Below, piece by piece: positions 17,466 through 28,426 of a stretch of DNA of 64,000 bases (positions are counted from its first letter, which is position 1; the number at the start of each line of letters is the position of its first letter). The translations under genes and the position numbers were made by a program. Origin of the DNA: Acetobacter estunensis (GTDB lineage: Bacteria; Pseudomonadota; Alphaproteobacteria; Acetobacterales; Acetobacteraceae); the NCBI RefSeq assembly GCF_011516945.1, contig NZ_WOTH01000011.1, positions 44,021-108,020 on the forward strand, written 5' to 3'. The notes under the pieces were generated by a model. The model had not been told where the DNA came from, searched no databases, and saw only the letters and a list, made by a program, of their open reading frames with translations.

Positions 17466-18682
17466 CGAGTGCTTCTCTCGTTCGTGGCTGGTGTCCAGAC
17501 CTGTTCGCACCGATGGCAGCGCAGGATGGGCTGCTTGTGCGTATCCGGCCGCCTTTGGGCCGGCTGACGGCAGCGCAACTGCATGTTGTGGCGGAAATGG
17601 CGGAGAGTGGCGGCAACGGTGTCATCGAACTGACCAACCGCGCCAACCTGCAATTACGTGGGTTTTCCCCTTCCAGCGTGAGGACGGCGCGGGAAATGGC
17701 GGTCAAAAGTGGACTCACGCTGGCGGATGAGGCGGCGGAGCGTCGGTCCGCGTTGATTGTCTCGCCGTTGGCGGGGCTGGACCCGGAATGTGCTGCCGAC
17801 ACACTGGTCTGTGCGCAGGCTTTGCGAAAGACTGTGTCTGAAGCTGCGGATTTTGCGGCGTTGCCGGGGAAATTCGGTTTTGCCGTGGATGGTGGAGGGT
17901 ATTTCCCGACAGGACTGCTTGCGGGCGATATCGTTCTGCGTGCGCGCAATGATGGTTGGGCGGTGTGCTGTGGACACGCCACGGCCGAGCCTGCAAGCGT
18001 CACGGACGCTGTGGGGGCGGCGGTTAGGGTTGCCCGGATGGCTCTCAGGCACCCTGATCGTGCCCGGCCAGCGCGGATTCCTGAAACCGGCCTGAGTCTG
18101 CTTGAGGAAGCGGGACTGGTTGCGTGTCCTCTGCGGGCAGAGGCGATACGGCGTCCGCCAGTCGTGGGCCGTTTGCCCGAAGGCGCGTTGGGGTTGGCGG
18201 TTCCGTTCGGGCGCATGAATGTGGCTGCCCTGCGGACATTGGCCGACCATCTTGCCCGCTGTGATGACGCTGTACTGCGTCTGACTCCGTGGCGCAGTGT
18301 GGTGTTGGCCGTGCCGTCGCTGCCGGATGGCACGATGCTGATCGATGATCCTGCCGATCCAAGGCTGCGGGTGCAAGCCTGCATCGGGTCGGCTGGGTGC
18401 GCGCGGGCGCTGGCGGATGTTGCGCAGGACGCGCTTGCGCTGGCCATGGATGTGCCAAGGGGCAGAACGCTGCACGTTTCGGGTTGTCCAAAGGGATGCG
18501 CTCATCCCGACCGAGCAGACGTAACGCTGTGCGCCCAGAGCGGGGGATATGACGTGATTCCCGATGGGCGCGCAGGAGACATGCCATGGCGATCCGGTGT
18601 TGGCAGGAAGGAGATCGTTGCCCTGTTGCGCAGGCTGTGGAAGGAGAGGCCGGACGTGACCGGGGAGAGACGTGATGCTTGA
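17462..18682 (+). CDS. cobG: precorrin-3B synthase CobG
   Basis: A 406-residue nitrite/sulfite-reductase-like enzyme that uses O2 to convert precorrin-3A to precorrin-3B. It marks the aerobic B12 route. The N-terminal ferrodoxin-like half contains [17 protein letters not shown], the siroheme/sulfite-reductase fold signature. The 4Fe-4S ligands are in [12 protein letters not shown] and [12 protein letters not shown] near residues 305 and 345. It overlaps cobN by 4 bases and cobH by 8. Confidence 0.94.
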   Translation: MTSASLVRGWCPDLFAPMAAQDGLLVRIRPPLGRLTAAQLHVVAEMAESGGNGVIELTNRANLQLRGFSPSSVRTAREMAVKSGLTLADEAAERRSALIVSPLAGLDPECAADTLVCAQALRKTVSEAADFAALPGKFGFAVDGGGYFPTGLLAGDIVLRARNDGWAVCCGHATAEPASVTDAVGAAVRVARMALRHPDRARPARIPETGLSLLEEAGLVACPLRAEAIRRPPVVGRLPEGALGLAVPFGRMNVAALRTLADHLARCDDAVLRLTPWRSVVLAVPSLPDGTMLIDDPADPRLRVQACIGSAGCARALADVAQDALALAMDVPRGRTLHVSGCPKGCAHPDRADVTLCAQSGGYDVIPDGRAGDMPWRSGVGRKEIVALLRRLWKERPDVTGERRDA

Positions 18683-19298
18683 TTACATTCGCGATGGGGC
18701 CGCGATTTATGCCCGGTCGTTTGCGACCATCCGCGCAGAGGCCGATCTGTCGGCCTTTTCGCCTGCGGAGGCGCAGGTGGTTGTGCGCATTATTCACGCT
18801 TGCGGCATGGTGGATGTGACGCAATCGGTGGAAATGACGGTGGATCTCGTGGCCTCGGCGCGCAAGGCGTTGCGGGCGGGCGCGCCGATCCTGTGCGATT
18901 CCGAGATGGTGGCGCACGGCATTACGCGCGCGCGTCTCCCGGTCGACAACGCGGTTATCTGCACCTTGCGCGATCCGCACACTCCCGATCTGGCCCGTGA
19001 GATCGGCAACACACGTTCGGCCGCCGCACTCGATCTGTGGGGCGAGAAACTGGCGGGCGCGGTGGTGGCCATCGGCAACGCACCGACGGCACTGTTTCAT
19101 CTGCTGGAACTGATCGACGCGGGCGCACCCCGTCCGGCGGCGATCATCGGTATGCCTGTGGGTTTTGTGGGGGCAGCGGAATCCAAGGACGAACTGGTGA
19201 CGCGCCCGGATCTGCCGCACATCGTGGTGCGGGGGCGCCTCGGTGGCAGCTCTATGGCGGCGGCGGCCGTGAACGCGCTGGCGAGCGAAGTGGAATGA
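18675..19298 (+). CDS. cobH: precorrin-8X methylmutase CobH
   Basis: A 207-residue enzyme that moves the C11 methyl to C12, producing hydrogenobyrinic acid. The catalytic histidine lies in [11 protein letters not shown] (His41), and the family segments [15 protein letters not shown] and [16 protein letters not shown] are present. The ATG at 18675 has GGGGAG seven bases upstream; a GTG one codon earlier is the alternative. It overlaps cobG by 8 bases and cobI by 4. Confidence 0.96.
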   Translation: MLDYIRDGAAIYARSFATIRAEADLSAFSPAEAQVVVRIIHACGMVDVTQSVEMTVDLVASARKALRAGAPILCDSEMVAHGITRARLPVDNAVICTLRDPHTPDLAREIGNTRSAAALDLWGEKLAGAVVAIGNAPTALFHLLELIDAGAPRPAAIIGMPVGFVGAAESKDELVTRPDLPHIVVRGRLGGSSMAAAAVNALASEVE

Positions 19299-20020
19299 GC
19301 CCCGCCACGCTTCATGTCGTGGGCGTCGGGCCGGGCGATCCGGAACTGCTCACGCTCAAGGCGGCGCGCGTGATCGAGCAGGCGGCAGTCGTGGCGTATT
19401 TCTGCCGTCATGATCGGCCTGGGCACGCGCGCACCATCGCTGCGGCGCATGTGAGCGAAGGCCAGCGCGAACTGCGCTTTGCCTATCCTTTCACCACAGA
19501 GCGCACGGTGCAGGATCCGACTTATCAGCCCGACATGAGCGCGTTCTATGATGAATGCGCGGCCCATATTCACGGCGAGCTGCATGAGGGGCGGGATGTG
19601 GCGCTTCTGTGCGAGGGCGATCCGTTTCTCTATGGCTCGGCCATGTATCTTTTTGACAGGCTGCACCGGGAAGTGCCGTGCGCGGTCGTGCCGGGCGTGA
19701 CGGGCATGGGCGGATGCTGGGCGCAGGCCGGGCAGCCGATGGTGCATGGCGATGACGTGCTGTGCGTGCTCCCCGCCACCATGCCGGAGCCGGAGTTGGC
19801 GGCGTGGCTGGAACGTGCGGATGCGGCGGTGGTGATGAAGCTCGGTAGCAATCTTCCCAAACTGCGGGAGGCGCTGGCCACAGCCGGGCGTGCGGACGAA
19901 GCGATCTATGTCGAGCGCGGAACCCAGCCGGATGCGCGGGTTATGAAGCTGTCCGAGAAGGAAGGAGCCGCTCCTTATTTTGCGCTGGCGCTCGTGCCGG
20001 GTCGAAAGGACGTGCGATGA
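19295..20020 (+). CDS. cobI: precorrin-2 C20-methyltransferase CobI
   Basis: A 241-residue SAM-dependent tetrapyrrole methylase. The N-terminal [14 protein letters not shown] is the family P-loop-like turn. [20 protein letters not shown] and [10 protein letters not shown] mark the SAM and substrate site, and a late [13 protein letters not shown] is typical of CobI. The ATG at 19295 overlaps the cobH stop (ATGA). Readings from further upstream are inside cobH and rejected. Confidence 0.95.
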   Translation: MSPATLHVVGVGPGDPELLTLKAARVIEQAAVVAYFCRHDRPGHARTIAAAHVSEGQRELRFAYPFTTERTVQDPTYQPDMSAFYDECAAHIHGELHEGRDVALLCEGDPFLYGSAMYLFDRLHREVPCAVVPGVTGMGGCWAQAGQPMVHGDDVLCVLPATMPEPELAAWLERADAAVVMKLGSNLPKLREALATAGRADEAIYVERGTQPDARVMKLSEKEGAAPYFALALVPGRKDVR

Positions 20021-20769
20021 ACATGCTGTTCATCATCGGGTTGGGGCCGGGTAATCCGGACCAGCTTACGCCCGAGGCACAGACGGCTCTGGCTGGCGTG
20101 ACGGATCTGGTGGGGTATGGCCCCTATGTCGCGCGGGTACAGGCGGGGCCAGATGTTGTGCGGCACGGATCGGACAACCGCGTTGAACTCGATCGCGCCC
20201 GTCATGCGTTGGAGATGGCCTGCGCGGGCCGACGGGTGGCCGTCGTATCGGGTGGGGATGCAGGCGTGTTCGGTATGGCGAGCGCTGTGTTCGAGGCGGT
20301 GAAGCAGGGGCCGCCCGAGTGGCGTGCGCTGGATATCCGCGTCATTCCCGGTGTTTCGGCGGTATTGGCCGCTGCCGCGCGGATCGGTGCGCCTCTTGGG
20401 GGCGATTTCTGCGTGATGTCGCTGTCCGACAATCTCAAACCGTGGCCTGTGGTGTGCGAGAGACTGCGTCACGCGGCACAGGCCGGATTTGTGATTGCGC
20501 TGTATAATCCGCGTTCGCATGCGCGGCCCGACCAGTTGGGGGAAGCGTTCGATCTGCTGCGCACGGAATTGCCGGGAGATGTGCCGGTGGCCTTCGCCCG
20601 CGCCATCGGACGTGCGGATGAACGGCTGCTGCTGACGACACTGGCGCAGGCGCGAGGCGAGGATGCGGACATGAGCACGCTGGTGCTGATCGGAACGCCG
20701 CTAACCCATCGCATCGCGCGACCCGATGGAAGCGCGTGGCTCTACACGTCCCGCCGCGTGCCCGCATGA
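20017..20769 (+). CDS. cobJ: precorrin-3B C17-methyltransferase CobJ
   Basis: A 250-residue TP-methylase that methylates C17 with ring contraction. It shows IGLGPGNPDQLTPEAQ, DLVGYGPYV, VSGGDAGVFGMASAVFE, GVSAVLAAAARIGAPLGGDF and LYNPRSHARPDQL, all diagnostic for the CobJ/CbiH branch. It starts in the cobI stop codon (ATGA). Its last 28 bases overlap the end of cobK, which runs on the other strand. Confidence 0.96.
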   Translation: MNMLFIIGLGPGNPDQLTPEAQTALAGVTDLVGYGPYVARVQAGPDVVRHGSDNRVELDRARHALEMACAGRRVAVVSGGDAGVFGMASAVFEAVKQGPPEWRALDIRVIPGVSAVLAAAARIGAPLGGDFCVMSLSDNLKPWPVVCERLRHAAQAGFVIALYNPRSHARPDQLGEAFDLLRTELPGDVPVAFARAIGRADERLLLTTLAQARGEDADMSTLVLIGTPLTHRIARPDGSAWLYTSRRVPA

Positions 20770-21524
20770 GCGAGGCCGTGCAGCCAGTCTATCGCTTCGT
20801 GAACGGTGGCGACCGTTCGCGCGGGCGGAAGGGTGGGGCGTGCGATCATCACAACGGGCAGACCCAGATCGCGTGCTGCAGCAAGTTTTGGAGAGGTGGC
20901 GTCGGAGCCGGCGTCTTTCGTGACGAGGATATCGACACGATGCTCTCGCATCAGGCGTGTTTCGGACTCGCGCGTGAAGGGGGGGCGCTGGAGCAGGATC
21001 GTGTGATCCGGCGGCAGGCTGGCCGGATCGGGGGCGACAATGCTGCGGATGAGATAGTGATGTTGCGGTGCGGCGCGGAAGGGCGCGAGATCCTTGCGTC
21101 CGGTGGTGAGGAACACACGGCGTGGAGTGGCGCCAAGAGCGGCCGTTGCGGCGTCGATGTCCGGCACAATGATCCAGTTATCATCCGGCGAGGCTTGCCA
21201 GCCGGGCCGTTGCAGACGCAGGAGCGGTGTGCCGGTCTGGGCGCAGGCGGCGACGGCATTGCGACTCATCTGCGCGGCAAAAGGATGTGTGGCGTCGATC
21301 ACCGCGCCAATTCCCTGTGCGTGAAGATAGGTGGCCAGACCTTCGATGCCACCAAAACCACCTTGTCGCGTTTCGATGTGCGGCAGATGTGGGGAGGGCG
21401 TGATGCCTGCCAAGGAAAAGATGCCGTGCAGATCGAAGGTATTTTCCAACGCGCGTCCCAGTGCGAGGGCTTCGGTGGTGCCGCCGAGAATCAGCACGCG
21501 CAGGGGATGAGATGATGACGCCAT
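20742..21524 (-). CDS. cobK: precorrin-6A reductase CobK
   Basis: A 260-residue NADPH-dependent reductase. The N-terminal VLILGGTTEALALGRAL is the nucleotide-binding turn. TRQGGFGG, VIDATHPFAAQMSRNA with the conserved THPFA, TTGRKDLAPF and LVTKDAGSDATSPKL are all CobK signatures. It runs against the operon: its 3' end overlaps cobJ, and its start codon overlaps the first bases of cobL. Its own promoter must therefore lie within cobL. It would not be under the operon's riboswitch, and operon readthrough would produce antisense RNA. Confidence 0.95.
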   Translation of the reverse strand: MASSSHPLRVLILGGTTEALALGRALENTFDLHGIFSLAGITPSPHLPHIETRQGGFGGIEGLATYLHAQGIGAVIDATHPFAAQMSRNAVAACAQTGTPLLRLQRPGWQASPDDNWIIVPDIDAATAALGATPRRVFLTTGRKDLAPFRAAPQHHYLIRSIVAPDPASLPPDHTILLQRPPFTRESETRLMREHRVDILVTKDAGSDATSPKLAAARDLGLPVVMIARPTLPPARTVATVHEAIDWLHGLAHAGTRRDV

Positions 21525-22732
21525 GGCTTGCCGTTATCGGGATTGGTGAAGACGGTGTCGAGGGGCTTTCACTTCAGGCGCGCCGTCTTGTGGCGCAGGC
21601 GCGGTATGTGATGGGCGGGGAGCGTCATATCGGGCTTGCGCGCTCCCTGATCGCCGGAGAGGCGCATGTCTGGCCCCATCCGTTCAGCCGCGGTGTGGAG
21701 CAGGTGCTGCATTGGCGCGGGCAGTCGGTCGTGGTGCTGGCGTCAGGAGATCCGTTCTGCTTTGGCGTGGGGTCTGTTCTGAGTGACCGGGTGGCGATTG
21801 GAGAGATGATATGCGTGCCGGTGCCGTCTTCGGTGGCGCTGGCCTGCGCGCGTCTTGGCTGGGCCGAACAGGACGTGCGCGTCTTGTCATTGTGCGGGCG
21901 GCCTCTGTCGAACCTGATCCCGGCTCTGCAGCCGGGACAAAAACTGCTGGTTCTGTCAGCCGATGGCGCAACACCGGGGCAGCTTGCCGCATGGCTGACG
22001 GAGCGTGGTTTCGGCGAATCACGGCTGCATGTGTTGCAGGCGCTTGGCGGTCCGGACGAGACGACGTGTACATGCCGTGCGCGGGAAGGTGTTCCGGACG
22101 CAATCGCGGCGTTGAATCTCGTGGCGGTGGATCTGGTAGCTGGTCGTGGCGCATGTGTGATTCCACGCGCTCCGGGGTTGCCGGATGATTGGTTCGAGAG
22201 TGATGGGCAACTGACCAAGCGCGATATTCGGGCCGTCACGCTGTCCGCCCTTGCGCCTCGTGTGGGTGAGGTGTTGTGGGACGTGGGCGCCGGGTCCGGA
22301 TCGGTGGCGATTGAATGGATGCTGGCGCACCCGGCCAATCGTGCGATTGCTATTGAAAGCAATTCTGACCGTGTCGCGCGTATTACACGCAATGCGGTCT
22401 CGCTGGGCGTGCCATCACTGGATATCGTGCAGGGGCGGGCGCCGGATGCGCTGGACGGACTGGCAGAGCCGGATGCTGTTTTTGTCGGTGGTGGCCTGAC
22501 CGCGCCCGGTCTGTTCGAGCGTGTGTGGGCCTGTCTGCGTCCGGGTGGTCGGATCGTGGCCAATGCCGTCACGTTGGAGAGCGAAGTGGTGCTGATTGCG
22601 CAGCAGGAGCGGCATGGGGGCACGTTGTCTCGTATATCTGTTGAGAGGTTGGATCATGTCGGAAGGTTTCGGGCGATGCGCCCGGCCATGACAGTCACCC
22701 AATGGTGCGTGGTGAAGGAGACGGACGGATGA
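21515..22732 (+). CDS. cobL: precorrin-6Y C5,15-methyltransferase (decarboxylating) CobL
   Basis: A 405-residue fusion of two methyltransferases. Residues 1-200 form a CbiE-like TP-methylase ([29 protein letters not shown]). Residues 210-405 form a CbiT-like Rossmann methyltransferase with the SAM motif [14 protein letters not shown], which also removes the acetate carboxyl. The junction contains [14 protein letters not shown], as in other CobL proteins. AGGGG precedes two adjacent ATGs (21512 and 21515); the second has the better spacing. It overlaps cobK head to head and cobE by 4 bases. Confidence 0.95.
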   Translation: MTPWLAVIGIGEDGVEGLSLQARRLVAQARYVMGGERHIGLARSLIAGEAHVWPHPFSRGVEQVLHWRGQSVVVLASGDPFCFGVGSVLSDRVAIGEMICVPVPSSVALACARLGWAEQDVRVLSLCGRPLSNLIPALQPGQKLLVLSADGATPGQLAAWLTERGFGESRLHVLQALGGPDETTCTCRAREGVPDAIAALNLVAVDLVAGRGACVIPRAPGLPDDWFESDGQLTKRDIRAVTLSALAPRVGEVLWDVGAGSGSVAIEWMLAHPANRAIAIESNSDRVARITRNAVSLGVPSLDIVQGRAPDALDGLAEPDAVFVGGGLTAPGLFERVWACLRPGGRIVANAVTLESEVVLIAQQERHGGTLSRISVERLDHVGRFRAMRPAMTVTQWCVVKETDG

Positions 22733-23118
22733 TCGTGGCGGGGATTGGCTGTCGTCCGGGGATTTCCGCGGACAACGTAGTGGAACTGGTGGCGCAGATG
22801 CAGCAGCAGGCGGGCGTGAGCGCCAATGTGCTTGCCATTCCGGCTTTCCGTCAGGAGGAGCCGGGCCTTGCCGAGGCAGCCGAGCGTTTGTCCCTGCCCG
22901 TGCGCGTGCTGGATCTGGAGATTTTGCGGTCGCGGCAGGGCGAGTGTGTCAGCGTGTCGGATGCAGCGCGCAAGGCGCATGGGCTGGCCTCCGTCGCGGA
23001 AGCATGTGCGCTGGCAGGTGCGGGGAAGGGGTCCATCCTGCTGGCTCCACGCGAAAAGGGGCGGGACGTGACCTGCGCCCTTGCAAAACGTCTTGTCAGG
23101 ACTGGAGACGAATCATGA
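22729..23118 (+). CDS. cobE: cobalamin biosynthesis protein CobE (CbiG C-terminal-like)
   Basis: A 129-residue single-domain protein resembling the C-terminal domain of Cbi[18 protein letters not shown] at the N-terminus, an [17 protein letters not shown] segment and an [20 protein letters not shown] ending define CobE. It binds corrin intermediates; the exact role in the aerobic route is unsettled. Overlaps of 4 bases on both sides (cobL, cobM) place it firmly in the operon. Confidence 0.9.
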   Translation: MIVAGIGCRPGISADNVVELVAQMQQQAGVSANVLAIPAFRQEEPGLAEAAERLSLPVRVLDLEILRSRQGECVSVSDAARKAHGLASVAEACALAGAGKGSILLAPREKGRDVTCALAKRLVRTGDES

Positions 23119-23867
23119 CCGTCCATTTCATTGGCGCGGGTCCGGGAGCGGCCGATCTGCTCACCCTGCGCGGACGCGATCTGCTGGCAAGCTGCCCGGT
23201 GTGTCTGTATGCGGGGTCGATCGTGCCTCGGGAAATGCTTGAGCATTGCCCGCAGGATGCGCGGCTGGTGGACACGGCCCCCCTCTCGCTCGATCAGATC
23301 GAGGCGGAATATGTCCGTGCGGAGAAAGCGGGACAGGACGTGGCGCGTCTTCATTCCGGGGATCTCTCGCTTTACAGCGCCGTGGCCGAGCAGACCCGTC
23401 GTCTGGATCGTCTGGGAATTGCATGGACCATGACGCCCGGCGTGCCGGCCTTTGCGGCGGCGGCGTCCGTGCTCGGGCGGGAACTGACGGTGCCGGAGGT
23501 GACGCAGAGCGTGGTATTGACGCGCGTGAGCGGACGGGCTTCCGCCATGCCCGAGCGTGAGGCGCTGTCAGCTTTCGCCGCGACGGGGGCGACGCTTGCC
23601 ATCCATCTCGCCATCCATTCGCTGGAACGCATTGTTGAGGATGTGACACCGTTTTACGGCGCGGACTGTCCGGCGGCGATCGTGGGGCGGGCAAGCTGGC
23701 CGGATCAGGTGATGGTGCGGGCTACTGTGGGAACGCTGCTTGAGCGTGCGGCGGAAAATCCGGTGGAGCGGACAGCGCTTGTTCTGATCGGCCCCGCTTT
23801 GGGCGCCTCGGAATTTCGGGAAAGCGCGCTCTACAGCCCCGATTATCATCGGCGTTTCCGGTCCTGA
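23115..23867 (+). CDS. cobM: precorrin-4 C11-methyltransferase CobM
   Basis: A 250-residue TP-methylase. [72 protein letters not shown] and [14 protein letters not shown] are all typical of CobM/CbiF. The start is an ATGA overlap with cobE. The last 22 bases overlap the 3' end of cbiD on the other strand. Confidence 0.96.
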   Translation: MTVHFIGAGPGAADLLTLRGRDLLASCPVCLYAGSIVPREMLEHCPQDARLVDTAPLSLDQIEAEYVRAEKAGQDVARLHSGDLSLYSAVAEQTRRLDRLGIAWTMTPGVPAFAAAASVLGRELTVPEVTQSVVLTRVSGRASAMPEREALSAFAATGATLAIHLAIHSLERIVEDVTPFYGADCPAAIVGRASWPDQVMVRATVGTLLERAAENPVERTALVLIGPALGASEFRESALYSPDYHRRFRS

Positions 23868-24970
23868 CCTTCATGTGGCGCATCGAGGCTCCAGCCCTGA
23901 TCCATGGCCTGCCCGACGCATTGACCGGCGCGGTCGAACACAAGCACGTCAAGGGCCGTCGGTGCGCCGTTCAGCACGTCCAGCGCCACGTTGCGCGCCT
24001 GTCTCGCAATGGCATCCCCAAGATTGAGGCCCGCGTTCGTTGTCAAAAGGAACGCTTCTGCCACGGTAGGGATCGTGGAGATGCGTTGCGCAAGAGCGTT
24101 GTCCGCCCCGGACTCTTTCGCAAGTTTGGCGAGAGCATCCATATCGGTAAGACCGCGTTTGGAATGCAGATCGAGCCGCCCTTGTGCGAGTTTGGTCATC
24201 TTGGCGATGCCCCCGGCGATGGTCAGGCGGGGGACTGGGTGGTCGCGCACGTATTTCAGCACACCTCCCGCGAAATCTCCCATTTCGATCAGCGCGGCAT
24301 CGGGCAGGTTGAACAGAGCCTGCACGCTGCGTTCGGACACGTTGCCCGTGGACGCCGCCAGATGCGGAAGGTGCATGGCGCGCGCCACATCGATTCCGCG
24401 CCGGATGCTGTCGATCCACGCCGAGCACGAGAAGGGCACGACAATGCCCGTCGTTCCCAGAACCGACAGGCCGCCGACGATGCCCAGCCGTCCGTTGAGG
24501 GTGCGTTGCGCCAGTTCCTCGCCATTGGCAATCGAGATCGTGACAGAGGCATCGGGTGTGGGGCCGCTGACCTCCTCAAGGGCTGTGCGGATCATGGCGC
24601 GGGGAACGGGATTGATCGCGGGTTCCCCCGGCGGGATCGGAAGGCCGGGGCGCGTGACGGTACCCACACCAGCGCCTGCATGAAAAGTGATGCCGGAACT
24701 GGGTGGCAGGGCCATCACATCGGCGCGGATCAGCGCGCCGTGGGTGACGTCGGGATCATCGCCTGCGTCTTTCACGACTGCGGCCCACGCTCCATTTGGA
24801 GTGAGGCCGTGGTCAGCCAGAGCGAATGCGACCTGTTTTCCTCCCGGCAGCGTGATGGTCACCGGATCGGGCGTATGCCCGGTGCAAAGCGTTGTCCACG
24901 CGGCCTTGGCGGCGGCGGTGGCGCAGCTTCCGGTGGTCCAGCCGGAGCGCAGATGGGGAGAAGGCGCATT
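23846..24970 (-). CDS. cbiD: cobalt-precorrin-5B C1-methyltransferase CbiD-type
   Basis: A 374-residue Cbi[19 protein letters not shown] at the N-terminus, the [20 protein letters not shown] loop, [19 protein letters not shown] and a C-terminal [18 protein letters not shown]. CbiD methylates C1 in the anaerobic route. Here it stands beside the oxygen-dependent CobG and CobN and no cobF is present, so it probably fills the CobF position. It is on the minus strand, overlaps cobM by 22 bases, and is divergent from cobB with 59 bp between. The start at 24970 gives the family N-terminus; the upstream extension to 25045 is not protein-like. Confidence 0.95.
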   Translation of the reverse strand, partial: NAPSPHLRSGWTTGSCATAAAKAAWTTLCTGHTPDPVTITLPGGKQVAFALADHGLTPNGAWAAVVKDAGDDPDVTHGALIRADVMALPPSSGITFHAGAGVGTVTRPGLPIPPGEPAINPVPRAMIRTALEEVSGPTPDASVTISIANGEELAQRTLNGRLGIVGGLSVLGTTGIVVPFSCSAWIDSIRRGIDVARAMHLPHLAASTGNVSERSVQALFNLPDAALIEMGDFAGGVLKYVRDHPVPRLTIAGGIAKMTKLAQGRLDLHSKRGLTDMDALAKLAKESGADNALAQRISTIPTVAEAFLLTTNAGLNLGDAIARQARNVALDVLNGAPTALDVLVFDRAGQCVGQAMDQGWSLDAPHEGQDRKRR

Positions 24971-25029
24971 CATCCGGTGCAGGATAAGGCAAACAGCCGT
25001 CGGCGCGAATGGTTTTCGGAGGAGCCGGC

Positions 25030-26352
25030 ATGACGACGCGCACACTCATGATTGCCGCTCCGCGTTCAGGTGGCGGCAAGACAACCGTGACATTGGGGCT
25101 TCTGGCAGCGCTTCGCGCCCGTGGTGTGCGGGTGAGGGGGGCCAAAACGGGGCCGGATTATATTGACCCCGCCTTCCATGAAGCGGTGACGGGTCTGCCG
25201 AGCTTCAATCTCGACAGTTGGGCTATGGCACCCTCATTGCTGGAAGGTGTGCTGGCGGATGCCACGCAGGATGCCGATCTGCTCGTCGTGGAATCCGCCA
25301 TGGGGCTATTCGACGGTTTGATGGAGCCGCAGGGAAACCGGGGCGCGCCGTCCGATATTGCGGCAAGGTTCGGTATTCCTGTTGTTCTGGTTCTGGATGT
25401 TTCGGGACAGGGGCAGTCGGCCGCCGCCGTGGCACACGGGTTCGCAACGCTTGATCCGGCAGTGCATGTGGCGGGCGTAGTGCTCAATCAGGTGGCGTCC
25501 GCGCGGCATCTGGCCATGGCAAAAGGAGCCGTGGAAGCCGCAGGGCTGAGCGTGCTGGGCGCGTTCTTGCGTGACAAGACATTGGTGTTGCCGGAGCGGC
25601 ATCTCGGGCTGGTGCAGGCGCGCGAACAGCACGAACTGGAGGCGCTGGTGGGGCGCTTGGCGGAGCGCACTGTGGCGTCACTCGACCTTGACGCAATGCT
25701 GGGTGTGGCGCAGCCGCTGGACATTCATGGTGGGCACGACATCGCTGTGGCTCCGCCGGGGCAGCGGATCGCGGTGGCGAATGATGTGGCGTTCTCATTT
25801 TTTTACGGTCATCTGGCGCATGGATGGCGCAAAGCAGCCGCTGAACTGGTGCCGTTCTCGCCGCTAGCAGACGAAGGGCCGGACGCATCGTGCGATATCT
25901 GCTGGTTGCCCGGAGGCTATCCCGAGCTTCATGCGGGGTGCCTGTCACAGGCGCGAAATTTTCAGACAAGTCTTGCAGAATTTGCGCGAACACGACCTGT
26001 GCATGGTGAGTGCGGCGGCTTCATGGTGCTCGGCCGCGCTCTTGAAGATGCGCAGGGCGTGATGCATCCCATGAGCGGGCTTCTTGGCCATGTCACAAGT
26101 TTTGCCAAGCGAAAGATGAATCTCGGTTATCGGGAAGCCGTGCTTCGGGAGGACTGTGCCCTTGGCAGGCGCGGTACATGCCTTCGGGGCCATGAATTTC
26201 ATTATGCGCAGGTGATTGAGGCCGGTCATGATGAACCGCTGGTGGATCTGCGCGATGGAACGGGCCGGGATCTCGGTTTGGCGGGTGGTCGGTGCGGACA
26301 CGTGTCGGGCACGTATTTTCATGTGATGGCGCAGCGGGAGACACGTGCATGA
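25030..26352 (+). CDS. cobB: hydrogenobyrinic acid a,c-diamide synthase CobB
   Basis: A 440-residue glutamine amidotransferase that amidates the a and c acetate groups. The N-terminal dethiobiotin-synthetase-like ATPase has APRSGGGKTT, KTGPDYIDPAFH and ESAMGLFDG. The C-terminal class-I-like amidase domain shows LPGGYPELH and GECGGFMVLGR with the nucleophile cysteine, and a late SGTYFHVMA. The ATG at 25030 follows GGAGGAG. Because cbiD intervenes on the other strand, this may be where the second plus-strand segment starts, possibly with its own promoter in the 59-bp gap. Confidence 0.96.
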   Translation: MTTRTLMIAAPRSGGGKTTVTLGLLAALRARGVRVRGAKTGPDYIDPAFHEAVTGLPSFNLDSWAMAPSLLEGVLADATQDADLLVVESAMGLFDGLMEPQGNRGAPSDIAARFGIPVVLVLDVSGQGQSAAAVAHGFATLDPAVHVAGVVLNQVASARHLAMAKGAVEAAGLSVLGAFLRDKTLVLPERHLGLVQAREQHELEALVGRLAERTVASLDLDAMLGVAQPLDIHGGHDIAVAPPGQRIAVANDVAFSFFYGHLAHGWRKAAAELVPFSPLADEGPDASCDICWLPGGYPELHAGCLSQARNFQTSLAEFARTRPVHGECGGFMVLGRALEDAQGVMHPMSGLLGHVTSFAKRKMNLGYREAVLREDCALGRRGTCLRGHEFHYAQVIEAGHDEPLVDLRDGTGRDLGLAGGRCGHVSGTYFHVMAQRETRA

Positions 26353-26960
26353 GTGAAGAGCGGGACGAAGCGCTTCGACATCAGGAGAAGATGCGCAAGC
26401 GCAAGAGGGTGCAGGATCGGGAGGTTGCGGAGAAAACCATCGAGAAGGGACTTCTCGCGGTGAACACCGGTCCCGGCAAGGGAAAATCCACGGCGGCTTT
26501 TGGGCTGGCTCTGCGGATGCTCGGGCGCGGGAAGCGGGTTGTGGTTGTGCAATTCATAAAGGGTGCGTGGTCCACTGGAGAGCGTATCGCGCTTGAGCGG
26601 TTCGACGATCTGTTGGAATGGCACACGATGGGCGAAGGATTTACGTGGGAGACGCAGGACCGCGCGCGCGATGTGGCCGCGTGCGCCAGAGCGTGGGATG
26701 TGGCGCGGGTGGCGCTGGAGCGTGAAGACGTGGCGCTCGTGGTTCTGGACGAACTCAATATCGCGCTGCGCTACGATTATCTGCCTCTTGAAACGGTTCT
26801 GGACGATCTGGCAGCCCGTCCAGAGATGCAGCATGTGGTTGTCACGGGACGCAATGCGCCACCTGCGCTGATCGAGACGGCGGATCTGGTGACGGAAATG
26901 ATTTTGGTGAAGCATCATTTCAAGGCGGGTGTGAAGGCGCAGGAAGGCATCGAGTTCTGA
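26349..26960 (+). CDS. cobO: cob(I)yrinic acid a,c-diamide adenosyltransferase CobO
   Basis: A 203-residue CobA/CobO/BtuR-type adenosyltransferase that forms the Co-C5' bond. P-loop [20 protein letters not shown] is at about residue 40. [29 protein letters not shown] and [16 protein letters not shown] follow as in the family. The basic N-terminal segment ([13 protein letters not shown]) is usual. It starts in the cobB stop (ATGA) and its stop shares one base with the cobQ start (TGATG). Confidence 0.96.
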   Translation: MSEERDEALRHQEKMRKRKRVQDREVAEKTIEKGLLAVNTGPGKGKSTAAFGLALRMLGRGKRVVVVQFIKGAWSTGERIALERFDDLLEWHTMGEGFTWETQDRARDVAACARAWDVARVALEREDVALVVLDELNIALRYDYLPLETVLDDLAARPEMQHVVVTGRNAPPALIETADLVTEMILVKHHFKAGVKAQEGIEF

Positions 26961-28426
26961 TGGCCCGGGCGCTGATGTTTCAGGGAACGGGTTCGAGCGT
27001 TGGCAAATCGGTGCTGGTTGCGGGACTTGCGCGATCTCTCACGCGGCAGGGCCTGCGGGTGCGGCCCTTCAAGCCGCAGAACATGTCCAATAATGCCGCC
27101 GTGACAGTGGATGGCGGCGAAATCGGACGCGCGCAGGCATTGCAGGCACAGGCGTGCGGGGTGGCGCCTTCTGTCGATATGAATCCGGTGTTGCTCAAGC
27201 CCCAAAGCGAGACGGGCGCGCAGCTTGTGGTGTGCGGGCAGGTGCGAGGTGCGTTTCGGGCGCGGGATTATCAGGCGATCAAGCGCGAGTTGATGCCGGA
27301 TGTTCTCGGTGCTTTTCACAGGCTTTCCGATGAGGCCGATATTGTTCTGGTTGAGGGGGCGGGCTCGGCCTCCGAGGTCAATTTGAGGGCGGATGACATT
27401 GCCAATATGGGGTTCGCGCAGGCAGCGGATGTGGATGTCGTGCTGGTGGGCGATATCGACCGGGGCGGCGTGATCGCCAGTCTTGTGGGAACGAAAACAG
27501 TTCTGAACGAGATGGATGCTGAGCGCATCAAAGGATTTGTCGTTAACAGGATGCGGGGTGACCCGACTCTCTTTGCTTCGGGGATGGAGGCGATTGCCGC
27601 TTTTACCGGGTGGTCACCGCTTGGGTTGGTGCCTTATCTCGATCGTGTGAAAGAATTGCCGGCGGAGGACGCGGCGGATCTGCGCTCAGACGGTGGCCAT
27701 GGGGGAAGCGTGCGAGTGGTTGTGCCGCATATGCCCCTGATTGCGAATTTCGACGATCTGGACCCATTGAGTGCGGAGCCGGGTGTGGATCTGATAATCG
27801 CGGAGCCGGGAAAACCACTTCCGTTGTGCGATCTGGTGATCCTGCCCGGATCGAAGGGCACGATTTCAGATCTTGCGTTCTTCAGGAAAGAGGGATGGGA
27901 TATCGATCTGGCAGCGCATGTGCGCCGTGGCGGACGTGTTCTCGGGATCTGTGGCGGATATCAGATGTTGGGACGTATGATTGCCGACCCAAAAGGTATT
28001 GAAGGTGAGCCTCAGGAAGCGCCGGGACTGGGACTGCTGGATGTGTGCACGGAACTGACGGCGGAGAAACAACTGGTCGAGGTATCGGGTGTTCTCGTTC
28101 CAGAGAATGTTGCTGTCCATGGCTACGAAATTCATATGGGCCGCACACAGGGCGTCGATTGTGGTCGTCCATTTGCGTGGTTGGGCGGCATTCCCGATGG
28201 TGCGCGCTCAGTTGATGGGCGTGTATGGGGGACGTATCTGCATGGTGTCATGCAGAGTGGGGCTGCACGTGAGGCGCTTCTGGGACGCGTTGGCATGGTG
28301 ACAGGCCCGTTGAGCGATCATGAGGAACGTGTGGAGGCGGCTCTGAACGCATGGGCGGATCATCTGGAGAAGCATATCGACATGCAGGCACTTGTTGCCC
28401 TCGCGCGTCCGGTGTCGCGCGGATGA
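26960..28426 (+). CDS. cobQ: cobyric acid synthase CobQ
   Basis: A 488-residue amidotransferase that adds amides at b, d, e and g. The N-terminal ATPase domain has [30 protein letters not shown] and [20 protein letters not shown]. The C-terminal amidase has [17 protein letters not shown] with the nucleophile cysteine, and GYEIHMGRT, and ends WGTYLHGVM. It begins within the cobO stop and overlaps cobC by 4 bases. Confidence 0.97.
   Translation: MARALMFQGTGSSVGKSVLVAGLARSLTRQGLRVRPFKPQNMSNNAAVTVDGGEIGRAQALQAQACGVAPSVDMNPVLLKPQSETGAQLVVCGQVRGAFRARDYQAIKRELMPDVLGAFHRLSDEADIVLVEGAGSASEVNLRADDIANMGFAQAADVDVVLVGDIDRGGVIASLVGTKTVLNEMDAERIKGFVVNRMRGDPTLFASGMEAIAAFTGWSPLGLVPYLDRVKELPAEDAADLRSDGGHGGSVRVVVPHMPLIANFDDLDPLSAEPGVDLIIAEPGKPLPLCDLVILPGSKGTISDLAFFRKEGWDIDLAAHVRRGGRVLGICGGYQMLGRMIADPKGIEGEPQEAPGLGLLDVCTELTAEKQLVEVSGVLVPENVAVHGYEIHMGRTQGVDCGRPFAWLGGIPDGARSVDGRVWGTYLHGVMQSGAAREALLGRVGMVTGPLSDHEERVEAALNAWADHLEKHIDMQALVALARPVSRG

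Noticed and set aside
16534..18447. Minus-strand ORF of 637 residues opposite cobN and cobG
   Set aside because: Antisense shadow with biased Ala/Ser/Arg/Pro composition; no ribosome site or motif.
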